Shown: positions 46,297 through 55,390 of the stretch, piece by piece
Layout of the letters: every line of letters begins with the position of its first letter
How positions within the stretch are numbered: position 1 is the stretch's first letter
Source of the DNA: Tetracladium setigerum
Taxonomy: Eukaryota; Ascomycota; Leotiomycetes; Helotiales
Length of the DNA: 64,000 nucleotides
Direction: 5' to 3'
Assembly: GCA_031472005.1 (NCBI GenBank)
Contig: PZJY01000010.1
Coordinates: 2,046,001 to 2,110,000, forward strand
Translations under genes and position numbers: made by a program
The notes under the pieces: generated by a model
What the model was told of the DNA's origin: nothing
Seen by the model: only the letters and a program-made list of their open reading frames with translations
Database searches by the model: none

Positions 46297-48318
46297 ATGT
46301 CTCAACCACCAAACGAACAACAACCCAACCCAATCGACCCCCTTCAAGACTACAACCTCACCAACCCGCTCCTCACAACCAGCGGCCTCCGCCAAGGCCT
46401 CACCTCCTACGGCGACGCACATTTCTCGCTCTTCCTCCGCAAAGTCTTCATCAAAGCCCTCGGCTACAGCGAGGATTCACTTTCCCGTCCGATCATTGGG
46501 ATTATCAACACATATTCCGCGTTAAATCCATGTCATTCCAATGTTCCACAGCTCATTGAGGCGACGAAGAGAGGGATTCAGTTGAAAGGTGGATTGGCGG
46601 TTGAGTTCCCGACAATTAGTATTGCAGAGAGCTTTGCCAGTCCGACGAGTATGTTTTTGAGGAATCTGATGGCTATGGATACCGAGGAGATGGTGAGGGC
46701 GCAGCCGATTGATGCCGTTGTTATGATTGGAGGTGAGTCTGCTTATTCAAAGCTTAGGCTCTTTTGCTTTCATTCCGTTACGTTGCAATTTATGAAGTGT
46801 ATTTTTGAAGTCAGAGCTGATCTGATATGAAATAAACAGGATGTGATAAGACAGTACCAGCTCAAATTATGGGAGGCATCTCGGCAAACAAAATAATGCT
46901 TCCTCTCATCACAGGTCCCATGATGCCAGGAAGCTATCGAGGAGCTCGTCTTGGAGCATGCACAGATTGCCGGTCAAACTGGGCAGCCTACCGAGCGGGG
47001 ACAATTGATATCGAAGATATCAGTGCTTTGAATGAAGAGCTTGCTCCGACGGTATGTATTGCATTCTAACATCATTGGGTCTTCCTTTGATCTGTCCAGG
47101 CTAAATACTGACTCAAACTCTTCAGGGAGGAACCTGCGGTGTAATGGGCACCGCAAGCACAATGGCCTGCGTAACAGCAGGATTAGGACTAATTCCACTC
47201 ATGGGCGCTTCCGCACCCGCAGTATCATCCTCGCGTCTCCGCATCGCCGAAGAAACCGGCTCGAACGCCGTATCCATCCTCACCAAAAACCTGCATCCTC
47301 AAACCATGCTCACCAAATCCTCATTTCTAAACGCAATCATAGTTCTCCAGGCCATCGGCGGCTCCACAAACGCTATTGTACACCTCATGGCAATTATCAA
47401 CCGCCATCCCAAACTTCAAGGCCAGATAACCCTGGCTGATTTCGATATCATCGGGAAAAAAGTCCCGTTATTGATTGATCTGAAACCAAGCGGTGATAAT
47501 TACATGACTGATTTCCATAATGCTGGAGGTATGGTCGCTCTCATGCACACTTTACGACCACTACTCTACCTCGATGCCCTCACAATCACCGGCCAAACCC
47601 TCGGCGAACTTCTCGACTCCACACCATTCCGCCCATTCGAATTCTCAACTCAAATCATCCGCCCCCTCACAAACCCCTCTACCCATCCTCCTCCCTCGTC
47701 ATCCTCTACGGAAACCTCTCCCCTAACGGCTGCGTCATGAAAGCCTCGGCCTCAAAATACAAGCACCTCCTCCACCACCGCGGTCCAGCATGCGTATTCA
47801 AAAACAGCGCCGATCTCGCTCGTCGCATTGATTCCGAGGATTTAAACGTCACCAAAGACTCCGTGCTGATTTTGCAGGGAATTGGACCGATTGGGAACCC
47901 TGGGATGCCTGAGGCAGGGTTGATTCCTATACCGAGGAAGTTGGCGAGAGAGGGGGTTTTGGATATGTTGAGAATTAGTGATGGGAGGATGAGTGGGACT
48001 GCTGGGGGGACGATTGTGTTGCATATTAGTCCGGAGAGTGTGGTTGAGGGGAGTGTTTTTGGGGTTGTGAAGGATGGGGATGTGGTTTGGGTTGATGTGG
48101 AGAAGAGGGGGGTCGGGGTGGAGATTGAGGAGGGCGAGTTGAGGAGGAGGCTGGAGGAGAGGAAGCTGGAAGGAAGCAGTGGGAAGGGCGTGATTCATGA
48201 GAGAGTTACTAAAAGAGGTTATAGGGGGCTGTATGAGCGTTGTGTGAACCAGGCCGAGGAGGGTGCTGATTTTGACTTTTTGACTGCAAGTGGGCCGGGG
48301 AGTGGAGGTGGCAGGTGA
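46297..48318 (+). CDS. IlvD/Edd-family dehydratase (sugar-acid or dihydroxy-acid type)
   Basis: Three exons: 46297-46732, 46840-47051 and 47126-48318, with GT...AG introns in correct phase. Total about 613 residues. Iron-sulfur cysteines are visible in GG-CDKTVPAQ (split by intron 1), LGACTDCRSNWAAYRAGTID and GGTCGVMGTASTMACV. Other family signatures are FPTISIAESFASPTSMFLRN, AIGGSTNAIVHL, GPIGNPGMPEAG and ISDGRMSGTAGGTIVLHISP. The family removes water from 2,3-dihydroxy acids: branched-chain biosynthesis (ILV3) or sugar acids such as arabinonate. CDKTVPA and the missing transit-like N-terminus favour the sugar-acid branch over mitochondrial ILV3. The frame breaks at a C4 run (47674-47677). 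With five C it reads NPLYPSSSLVILYGNLSPNG and continues to the stop. Its setting beside sugar-transport and DHA genes also points to carbon catabolism. Confidence 0.8.
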
Positions 48319-49090
48319 AAGGAATTATGGAAGAGTATTTTGTAACGAAATTGATATTATCATGCGGATTCATGGCGAAACTTTCTACGCATCAATATTT
48401 AGCATATGCCAAGGTAAAATCGCACATTGGTGTGTATTTTCGAACCGGAGGCTATGCATATATAAGTATGTTTTCAGAGTCTGAGTGACGCTCCGCTGGC
48501 TCTTCGAGGGCCACTGTCGTGGAGGCAGACAGCTTGATATTATCTGCAACCAAAAATCTTTTCTCCTTTTTATCGTCTCATTTTTTGTAGCCTTTCCCTT
48601 CTTTCTTCTCTTCGCTTCGTTCTCACTGACTTTGTACTCCGTTTTTGTCCTCCTTTTCCTTGTATCTTCGTCTTTCTTTGTATCATCTTGTTTTCTAGTC
48701 TTTTTTCGTCCTTCGATGCTAAATTTAGAGCAAGAGCAAGTAAAGAAGAAGTGCAAAGAGTTAAGATCGAATGAGTTAACTATCGCTTGATCCAGGAGGT
48801 TATACTGGCTTTTCCAGCGCGATGGATATCGTATCTCGGACCCACGATGAGAAGATCATAACGGACAAAATTCCGACACATTTGAACAAAGTCCAAAAGA
48901 AAATACAAGTTTCACGTACTTCATTCCTTGTAAATATCAAAATCTGGATAACTGAAAACGCATACCCAGTCAATTCCATGCAAAACCCTCACATAAACTC
49001 ACACACAAACTCAATCTCACATCAAAGTCTTTTCCCGGGAAGAATTAGTGAAAAAGTCTCCTCCTTCCTCCCGCTCACTCACTAATTCAC
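48319..49090. other. Intergenic, pyrimidine-rich stretch
   Basis: Contains a T/C-dominated tract (about 48550-48720) that keeps long frames open on both strands, but these encode only low-complexity Phe/Leu/Ser or Lys/Arg/Thr. No gene was recognised. The right edge is the 3' end of the GST gene. Confidence 0.4.
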
Positions 49091-50158
49091 TCACTTAGCA
49101 GCAGCAGCAGCAGCAGCAGCATTCTTCGCAAGCCTCTCCTTGGTCTTTTCCGCCACAGCTTCCTCATTCCAAATGTAATTGACACTCTCCTCCTTCACGA
49201 CGGCATTAGCCCACTTCCAAAATGCCGGCGCTTTGCTCTCTAATTCCGTCAAGAGATTTTCAGGCAAGATTTCGTATTTGGGAAAGCTGAGGAGACGGAG
49301 GAGGAATGATCCGGTTTGTACCTGTTTAACACACGAGGAAGGGAATTCAATTAGCCCTAGCCTGTATTTGGAAGAACATATAACCAAAATTGCAAATGCA
49401 AGGGCAAGAGTAAAACAAGAAGGTAATGTAACAGAAAATAATCCAACACCCAACAACGTTAATACAAGACAGCAAGGGAACGCTCAAACATACCTCAGCC
49501 AAGCCTAACCTCTCATTCCCGCCAAAGAACGGCTTTGCATCCTGTAACAGCGGCTCAAGTTCTTTCACGACTGAATTGATCAGAGCAGTGGCTCGGGCGG
49601 TTCGATCTTCGCCCGTGGCGCTGTAGAGCGGGTAGACTTGATTTTGCACTTTAGAGAAGAAGGTGTCGACGAAGAATTCGATGCGGGCGCGTTCGAGGGC
49701 GCCGCCTTTGGCGTTGGAAGCCTTGACGAGGTGGGAGGGGTGGGCGTCGGTTAGGAAGTGGGAGATGATGCCGGATCTAATATAATAGTGTTAATAATTG
49801 TGATTAAGGCATTAGTTTGTTTTTTATTTTAAAGAAAAGGTTTTGCTGCAAGTAAATCTCAAGTGGTTTGAGGATAATGAAGAAAAAGTCGTTTTCAAGA
49901 GGATTAATTTATTATCGCATTGAAACGAGGTAGGCAGTTGAGAACTTACTCTGTGATGATATCACCATTATAATTCAACGATGGAACTAATCCTCTTGGA
50001 TTGACCTTCAAGTACTCCTCCGTTCGTGGAACGCCGAGATCGATATGAACCGTCTCGAATGGCAAACCGAGTTCCTTGAGGACGATTTGAGAGCGATGGG
50101 CCCAAGGACAGAAATATGAAGTGTAAAGGGTAATTTTGGGGGTTTGGAGGTCACCCAT
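49091..50158 (-). CDS. Glutathione S-transferase
   Basis: Three exons: 50158-49950, 49776-49494 and 49321-49091, with GT...AG introns in correct phase. They give 240 residues, usual for the family. The N-terminal thioredoxin-fold domain contains ITLYTSYFCPWAHRSQIVL (Cys17 in the C-P-W-A motif, as in omega-like and related Cys-GSTs), VNPRGLVPSLNYNGDIITE-S (glutathione-binding cis-Pro and Glu-Ser) and SHFLTDAHPS. The helical C-terminal domain includes FFVDTFFSKVQ and FFGGNERLGLAE. A C-terminal run of eight Ala is encoded by a GCA repeat. The protein is cytosolic and probably involved in thiol transfer or detoxification; the Cys-type site suggests a reductase-like reaction. It is transcribed divergently from CNS1, with about 750 bases between the starts. 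Confidence 0.9.
49098..49121 (-). repeat. GCA trinucleotide repeat (poly-Ala)
   Basis: Eight GCA units at the extreme 3' end of the GST coding sequence (GCT on the coding strand), encoding poly-alanine just before the terminal Lys. Length is probably polymorphic. Confidence 0.9.
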
Positions 50159-50904
50159 GATTGCTAGATTGTAAATGATTGAAGGGAAGTGAAGCACGTG
50201 AGTGAGTCTTGGAAGGGTGGGGGAAGTGGTGTCTGCACTCGTAAAGCTCGTAAAAGCAAGTCAGATTTTAGTCTCTGTGAGGCGAATGAAGAGTATTGGA
50301 AGGTATTTCGAAATTTTGGCAGTATACAAAGTCGACAAACAATAAACAAAGCATATCAAGTAGGCAAACAGAATTCCGAGGGAGGCGCTCTTTATATACC
50401 TTCTGGATACCGTCTATGTGTACAGTAATGGAGGGGATTCGGTAATGGGTATCCATGACTTTCCCCGCTCTCACGAAATGATGCGATTATCAACTCGGAT
50501 GCCGAAGCTGCCATTGTGCCATTGCGAGCGAGCAAGAATCGGTGGATCTCCTTCTTCCGTAGAGTATCCCACCAATTGCTCAGTTCAGTCAATTTATAAG
50601 CTGCGGATATCCCGCTCGGCGATAAGGAGGGAGGGAGGGAGGGAGTGATGACGAAAATACTAAGCGAGAAGCGAACAGCGAGAGGCGGTAAGAAAAGGCA
50701 GAAAAATAACATCCTGCATGTAGCTGTTCAGCTTATTGACCCCGCCGTGTGTGAGTGGAGGGGCAGAAGATTAACACAAAAGTTTTGACACCAAATTTAT
50801 GGCATTTTCGGATACATTTCAAACACCACCGCCGTCACGGATAAAATAAAACAAAACAAATTAACAACTGCATTTGAACTACAGACAAGAGACAAAAATC
50901 AAAA
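50159..50904. promoter_or_regulatory. Divergent promoter region, GST / CNS1
   Basis: About 750 bases between two divergent starts, with no gene inside. It contains a GGGA tandem run (about 50627-50645). The last 70 bases before the CNS1 ATG are A/C-rich and lack ATG. Confidence 0.45.
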
Positions 50905-52158
50905 ATGGATCCGTCACAACAGGAAGATGTGCCTCCACAAACCGCCGGTCAAGAAGATGCCGAAATCGACCTCCTCGAACACGCTCTTCGCGCCCTCCCC
51001 AACTCTTCCACAGCTCCAAAGACAACAGATGAACTTCTCGCAGACCTTAACTCCCACCCCCTGTTCATGACAGATCTGGAAGAAAACTCCGGCGTCGAAG
51101 CATTGCAAGCACTCCAATACGAAGGCACCCCCTTCGAAATCGCAACCAATTTCAAAGAACAAGGCAACGATATTTTCAAACTCAAGAAATGGGCCGACGC
51201 GAAAGAATTCTACACCAAAGGCATCAACGTTTTGGTAAAGGAAGTTCGCCGGAGACAACTAGCACTGGGCAAGGACAAGGGCGCCGCCACTGCTGCGAAG
51301 AAGAAGGGCAAGAAGGAAGACCAAGATGAAATCAATGAAGTCGTCAAAGCCGAGATCCAACTCCTCGAAGCCACCCTAGTGAACAGAGCCGCCTGCCACC
51401 TCTCCCTCCAAAACTACCGCTCCTGTACCCTCGACTGCGCGTCAGTCCTCCGCATCAACCCCAAAAACGTCAAAGCCTTCTACCGCTCCGCCCGCGCCCT
51501 CCTCGCACTCAACCGCATCCAAGAAGCCGACGACGCCTGCGCACGCGGTCTCGAACTCGATCCCTCCAATGCGCCCTTGCAAGCCGTCGCCGAAGAAATC
51601 ATCAAGAAACATAAAGTGCTCGAAGCGAGGAAGAATCAGGAGATCGCGAGGGAGCAGAGGAGGGTGTTGGAGGAGACGACGTTGAGAGCCGCGATCAAGG
51701 CGAGGGGGATTAAAGTGCGGAAGACGGCCCAGCCACCGGAGATGGAGGATGCGAAAGTGAGACTTGTGCCAGATCCGGTGGATCCCACGTCTTCGTTGAC
51801 TTTTCCGACCGTTTTGTTGTACCCCCTAGAGCTGGAATCTGATTTTCTGAAGGCGTTTGGGGAGATGGATAGTATTGGGAGTCAGCTGGAGTATATTCTG
51901 CCTTTACCGTGGGATACGAGGGGCGAGTATACTAAGTTGGGCGTGGAGTGTTATATGGAGACCATTACGGGGGGACTGGTCAAGGTGGGGAAGAAGGTTA
52001 GTTTGTTGAAGGTGTTGAGTTCAGGGAATGTGGAGGTGGTGGATGAGGTGGTGAGGATCTTTGTGGTGCCGAAAGTTAAGGCGGAGGGGTGGATTGTGGA
52101 GTGGAAGAGGAAGAAGGCTGCTGATGTGGTGGAGGAGGGGAAAAATTTGAAGAAGTGA
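50905..52158 (+). CDS. CNS1: Hsp90 co-chaperone Cns1/TTC4 (TPR protein)
   Basis: A single uninterrupted exon of 417 residues. The N-terminal region contains LLADLNSHPLFMTDLEEN, the conserved lead-in of Cns1/TTC4. Three TPR motifs follow (about residues 85-240): NFKEQGNDIFKLKKWADAKE, then LVNRAACHLSLQNYRSCTLD and FYRSARALLALNRIQEADDA. An extra Lys/Ala-rich insert (DKGAATAAKKKGKKEDQ) sits inside the domain between TPR1 and TPR2. A charged helix (KKHKVLEARKNQEIAREQRR) leads to the C-terminal 'wheel' domain with FPTVLLYPLELESDF and YILPLPWDTRGEYT. Cns1 binds the C-terminal EEVD of Hsp90/Hsp70 through its TPR clamp and supports translation-factor folding; it is essential in yeast. The gene looks complete and its start is the first ATG. 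Confidence 0.93.
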   Translation: MDPSQQEDVPPQTAGQEDAEIDLLEHALRALPNSSTAPKTTDELLADLNSHPLFMTDLEENSGVEALQALQYEGTPFEIATNFKEQGNDIFKLKKWADAKEFYTKGINVLVKEVRRRQLALGKDKGAATAAKKKGKKEDQDEINEVVKAEIQLLEATLVNRAACHLSLQNYRSCTLDCASVLRINPKNVKAFYRSARALLALNRIQEADDACARGLELDPSNAPLQAVAEEIIKKHKVLEARKNQEIAREQRRVLEETTLRAAIKARGIKVRKTAQPPEMEDAKVRLVPDPVDPTSSLTFPTVLLYPLELESDFLKAFGEMDSIGSQLEYILPLPWDTRGEYTKLGVECYMETITGGLVKVGKKVSLLKVLSSGNVEVVDEVVRIFVVPKVKAEGWIVEWKRKKAADVVEEGKNLKK

Positions 52159-53327
52159 CAGGTTGATGAGAGGGCTGAGATTTGATTCATGGGATAGAAG
52201 AGGAGAGAAAAGAAATCGAGAAGAAGGGAAAACCTAAATTGGTGCAAATGTTCACCACAACACGTATCACCACCGCTGGGCGGTGAGGCGTCCAAAGGAA
52301 TTTTGGTAAAGGCGCTGTGACGGACTAGTAAGTACCTAGGTAGCGTTTGCTACTTCCTTCAGCACTCTACCAAAGACGAGGGCTTGTGAGAGAGGGCTAT
52401 CTATCTCAACAAGACGAGACCCAAGCATACCTCTCCGACAGAAATCAAAAAACCGAATTAAAATTCGAAATTATTCGTCTGCACAAGATCTAGGTTTAGA
52501 TCCATGAAGATGAGCTGTTCAGCATATGTACCTAGGGAAATACTTAATTACACTCCAGAAAATAGATCTCAAATAAATGAAATGAGAAAATGTTTTGTGA
52601 AACACACGATTATCAACTAGCGTACATACATAGAAACCGACTTAAGGCAGGTAATCTTATCTTACCTACAAAAGCAAGTCAAGCCAGTCGACTCATAATT
52701 CAATCTAGTCTAGGTTGGTCCGGTGCTTACCTAGTGTTGCTTGCTTGCCTTGCTCGTCTTGCTTGCTTGCTTGTTTGTCTTGTTGTTTCGTCTAATTTGA
52801 ATATTTGTACCCGCACACATGGAAATTTTCTTATTCATGTGTGGATCTTTTCATTCATTTCCTATTAGATTTATTCCCTGTTTTTATGCCGAGTTTTATC
52901 CCATCCGTACGATCCAGTCCAGTCCAGCACCAATGCAAACCAAACCAAACCAAATCCACGCCCATGCAAATCCGGTCCATGTACTCCACTGTACTTATTA
53001 TGTTGTCCAACAACGCCAACATCCAACTCAAAATCCCGTACCAACCATCCAAACATCCGGTACCATACTAACCGACCATCCCGTGCCAACCCACTATGCC
53101 GTGCCATTCAACCAATTATCCATCCCAAGGTCAACTCAACATCCATATCATGCATAAGCAACGCAACACTAAAAAACCACACAAAACATAACATAGTACC
53201 TTATGAAGCTCAAGCCCAAGCCCAAGCCAAACAGAAGAAGTAGCAGACATAAAACATAAACAAAACGAGTGAAAAAGACATCAAAATCGCAAGCCGACAA
53301 GATAAGGCAATGCAACCTCAGGCCTTC
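52159..53327. other. Intergenic with simple-sequence tracts
   Basis: No gene. Several short repeats occur: CTTGC-based runs at about 52738-52790, CCAGT and AACCA runs at about 52913-52958, and AGCCCA repeats at about 53211-53228. It should contain the 3' ends of CNS1 and of the minus-strand regulator. Confidence 0.45.
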
Positions 53328-55390
53328 TCACATGGAAAGGGCCCTCCTCCTCTTAACCCTCGGACCATCCCAGCCTCCCTCCTCCCCACTCCTCCCACAA
53401 ACACTCCCATTCACACTCCCATTCGCACTGACACTAGCGCCAAACTCACCATCCTTCACACTCAAATTCATCAACAACCAAGCTGCTTTCTTCTCTGATG
53501 CACCACCTCCTCCACTTCCATCTCCATCCCCATATGCAAAAGGAGAAGAAAGAGAAGGAGGAGAAGGAGAAGAAATAACATGTCCACCATTACCACCAAT
53601 TCTACCAGTGAACCCAAAGAATTTGAAGCGATATCGCCGCCATCAACACTCATTCCCTCATCAGCTACACTAGCGCTACTTTCTTCACCACCGTCATAGT
53701 CAAGATCATCTTCACACTCGGCGTCGATGTCTTCAGCGAGTCTTCTTTTTGCGACGCGCCATTTGGAGGGGAGTTTGTGGCTGGTAGTGGACGTGGTGAT
53801 GCTTTTTGTGTTGTTGGGGAAGGGCGAGGGGAAGGCTGGTGGTGAGTTTGTATTTCTGGTGTAGTTTCTGGCTGAGTTGGAGCACGAGAAGGGAATTGGT
53901 AGTCTTCCTAGAACAGAAGAGGATGATATTGGCGATGACGAAGATTTAGATGTGGTGGTAGTAGGTAAAGAAGACATATCCATATCAATCGAGCGTGGAA
54001 TAGCCGAAAGTAGAGGATTGGGCTGTTCATGACCCCCCTTTCGATGACTGCCACTGTTGCCGCGGTTGACGTGATTGCCGTAGCCAGTATCATTATTGTA
54101 TGGTGAGATGTTGATCCCAGAATTGGTCGCGTGAGATAACATGTTATGTTCATAATTATGATTACTAGGTCTCCAGCCTCCAGGCGCACTAAGCGATACA
54201 GCAGAAGTAGGTGTAGCAGGTGAGCAGAAGTAGCCAGAATCAGAACTTCCATCTGTATCCGTGTATGAGCTCTCGCCGCCAGCAAAAGTGCGTTTTAGTC
54301 GGAGGCTGCGACTGAGGGATGGAGGTGTGTTGCTACTGCGCATGGAAGTTGCCCTAGTTTGGGGTGGATTGCATTGTTGATGGGACGGGGACTGGTGGGA
54401 GGAAGGGGAAGAGGATGGTGGGTGTTGTTGATATTGCATTCGGTAGGCTTCGGCGTCTGCGGTAGCGGAAAGAATGGTGGAAGAGTCGATGATCATGCGG
54501 CCGTGGTTGGCAGAATCGGGAGGGATGCAAAGGGAAGGGAAGGAGGGGCCGAAGATGGGGATGAGGGCTGGTGCGATGTGAGAGCAGAAAGTTGCGCAGA
54601 CCTGGAGGGCACATGCGTAGGGCATCCAGTATCCTGTTGTTTAAGCCCGCGTTAGCAGTCTGACTTTGGCACAGCAAAGATATTGTGTAAGAAAGATGGA
54701 TGTACCTTGGGCTGCAAGGGCACCACCTGTGATGCTGTGCGTGATGTCTTTGAGACCGGGGTTCATGTTAAGCATTTTTGCTGGTGTTGTCTGTGATATG
54801 TTAGGATGGGATTATGGGAATGGCAGGTATGGCAGGTATGATGGGGATTACCTTGGAGTATTTGCAGCATTTGAAGAACGGAGTGATGCGGACGAGTCCG
54901 ATGTTGTAGTCCCACATGACAGTGTAATCCTTGTCGTCGCCAGGAGCCTTGAAGATGTACTGGAATACTGCGAAGGAATGTCAGCAGTGTTACACCAGCG
55001 TGTATTGACCAGATCATATCGTACCTTCGAAGCTCTCTCGGCCGGTCTTCTCCAGAAAGCTCTTCTTCTCGCTGTTGTAAGGAATGTGACGACAATACAG
55101 TTCGATCTTTCCGAGAGGGTAGACGTGGAACTTATTGACTTCGTGTCTCATCTCCTCGTCCAGATCTTCAAACGGAGGATAGTTGATATCGCCCTTTATC
55201 TTCCCCTTTGCAAAAACGGCACCATCTTTACTCATCTTCGTCTTTTTGGTTGAAGAGATCTCTGGAATGGGGTGCTATCATTCGGAGAAGAAGAGGCATA
55301 AAATGATAACGAGGGACTTGAGGGGAGTCGTGTACCTGGACCTCGTGGTTCTGGCCTGACAGGGTTGAGAAGGGATGCCACGGAAAACAT
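53328..55390 (-). CDS. Xbp1-like APSES/KilA-N transcriptional regulator
   Basis: Exons 55390-55025, 54967-54852, 54790-54706 and 54633-53328, with GT...AG introns in correct phase. After MFSVASLLNPVRPEP comes SKDGAVFAKGKIKGDINYPP, then EVNKFHVYPLGKIELYCRHI, PYNSEKKSFLEKTGRESFE-V, YTVMWDYNIGLVRITPFFK, NMNPGLKDITHSITGGALAA and QGYWMPYACALQV. This is the KilA-N/APSES-type domain of the fungal Xbp1-like family. The middle is long, Ser/Thr/Asn-rich and disordered, with a basic KWRVAKRRL patch. Two T/A runs break the frame. Adding one base at 55243-55247 links QPKKTKM to the domain. Adding one at 53622-53624 opens a conserved-looking end, EKKAAWLLMNLSVKDGE...RVKRRRALSM, with stop at 53328. In yeast, Xbp1 represses transcription under stress and quiescence. 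Nuclear location is inferred. About 620 residues when joined. Confidence 0.8.

Noticed and set aside
48385..48790. Membrane-protein-like Phe/Leu-rich frame (+) or Lys-rich frame (-)
   Set aside because: Both arise from a single T/C-rich tract; low complexity, no start context or family match.
52738..52790. CTTGC tandem tract as a possible mobile-element end
   Set aside because: No target duplication or terminal inverted repeat around it; a similar tract at 63951 suggests ordinary simple-sequence DNA.
53269..53673. 134-codon Pro/Leu-rich + strand frame
   Set aside because: Antisense to the 3' end of the Xbp1-like gene; composition reflects the Gly/Ser codons of the other strand.
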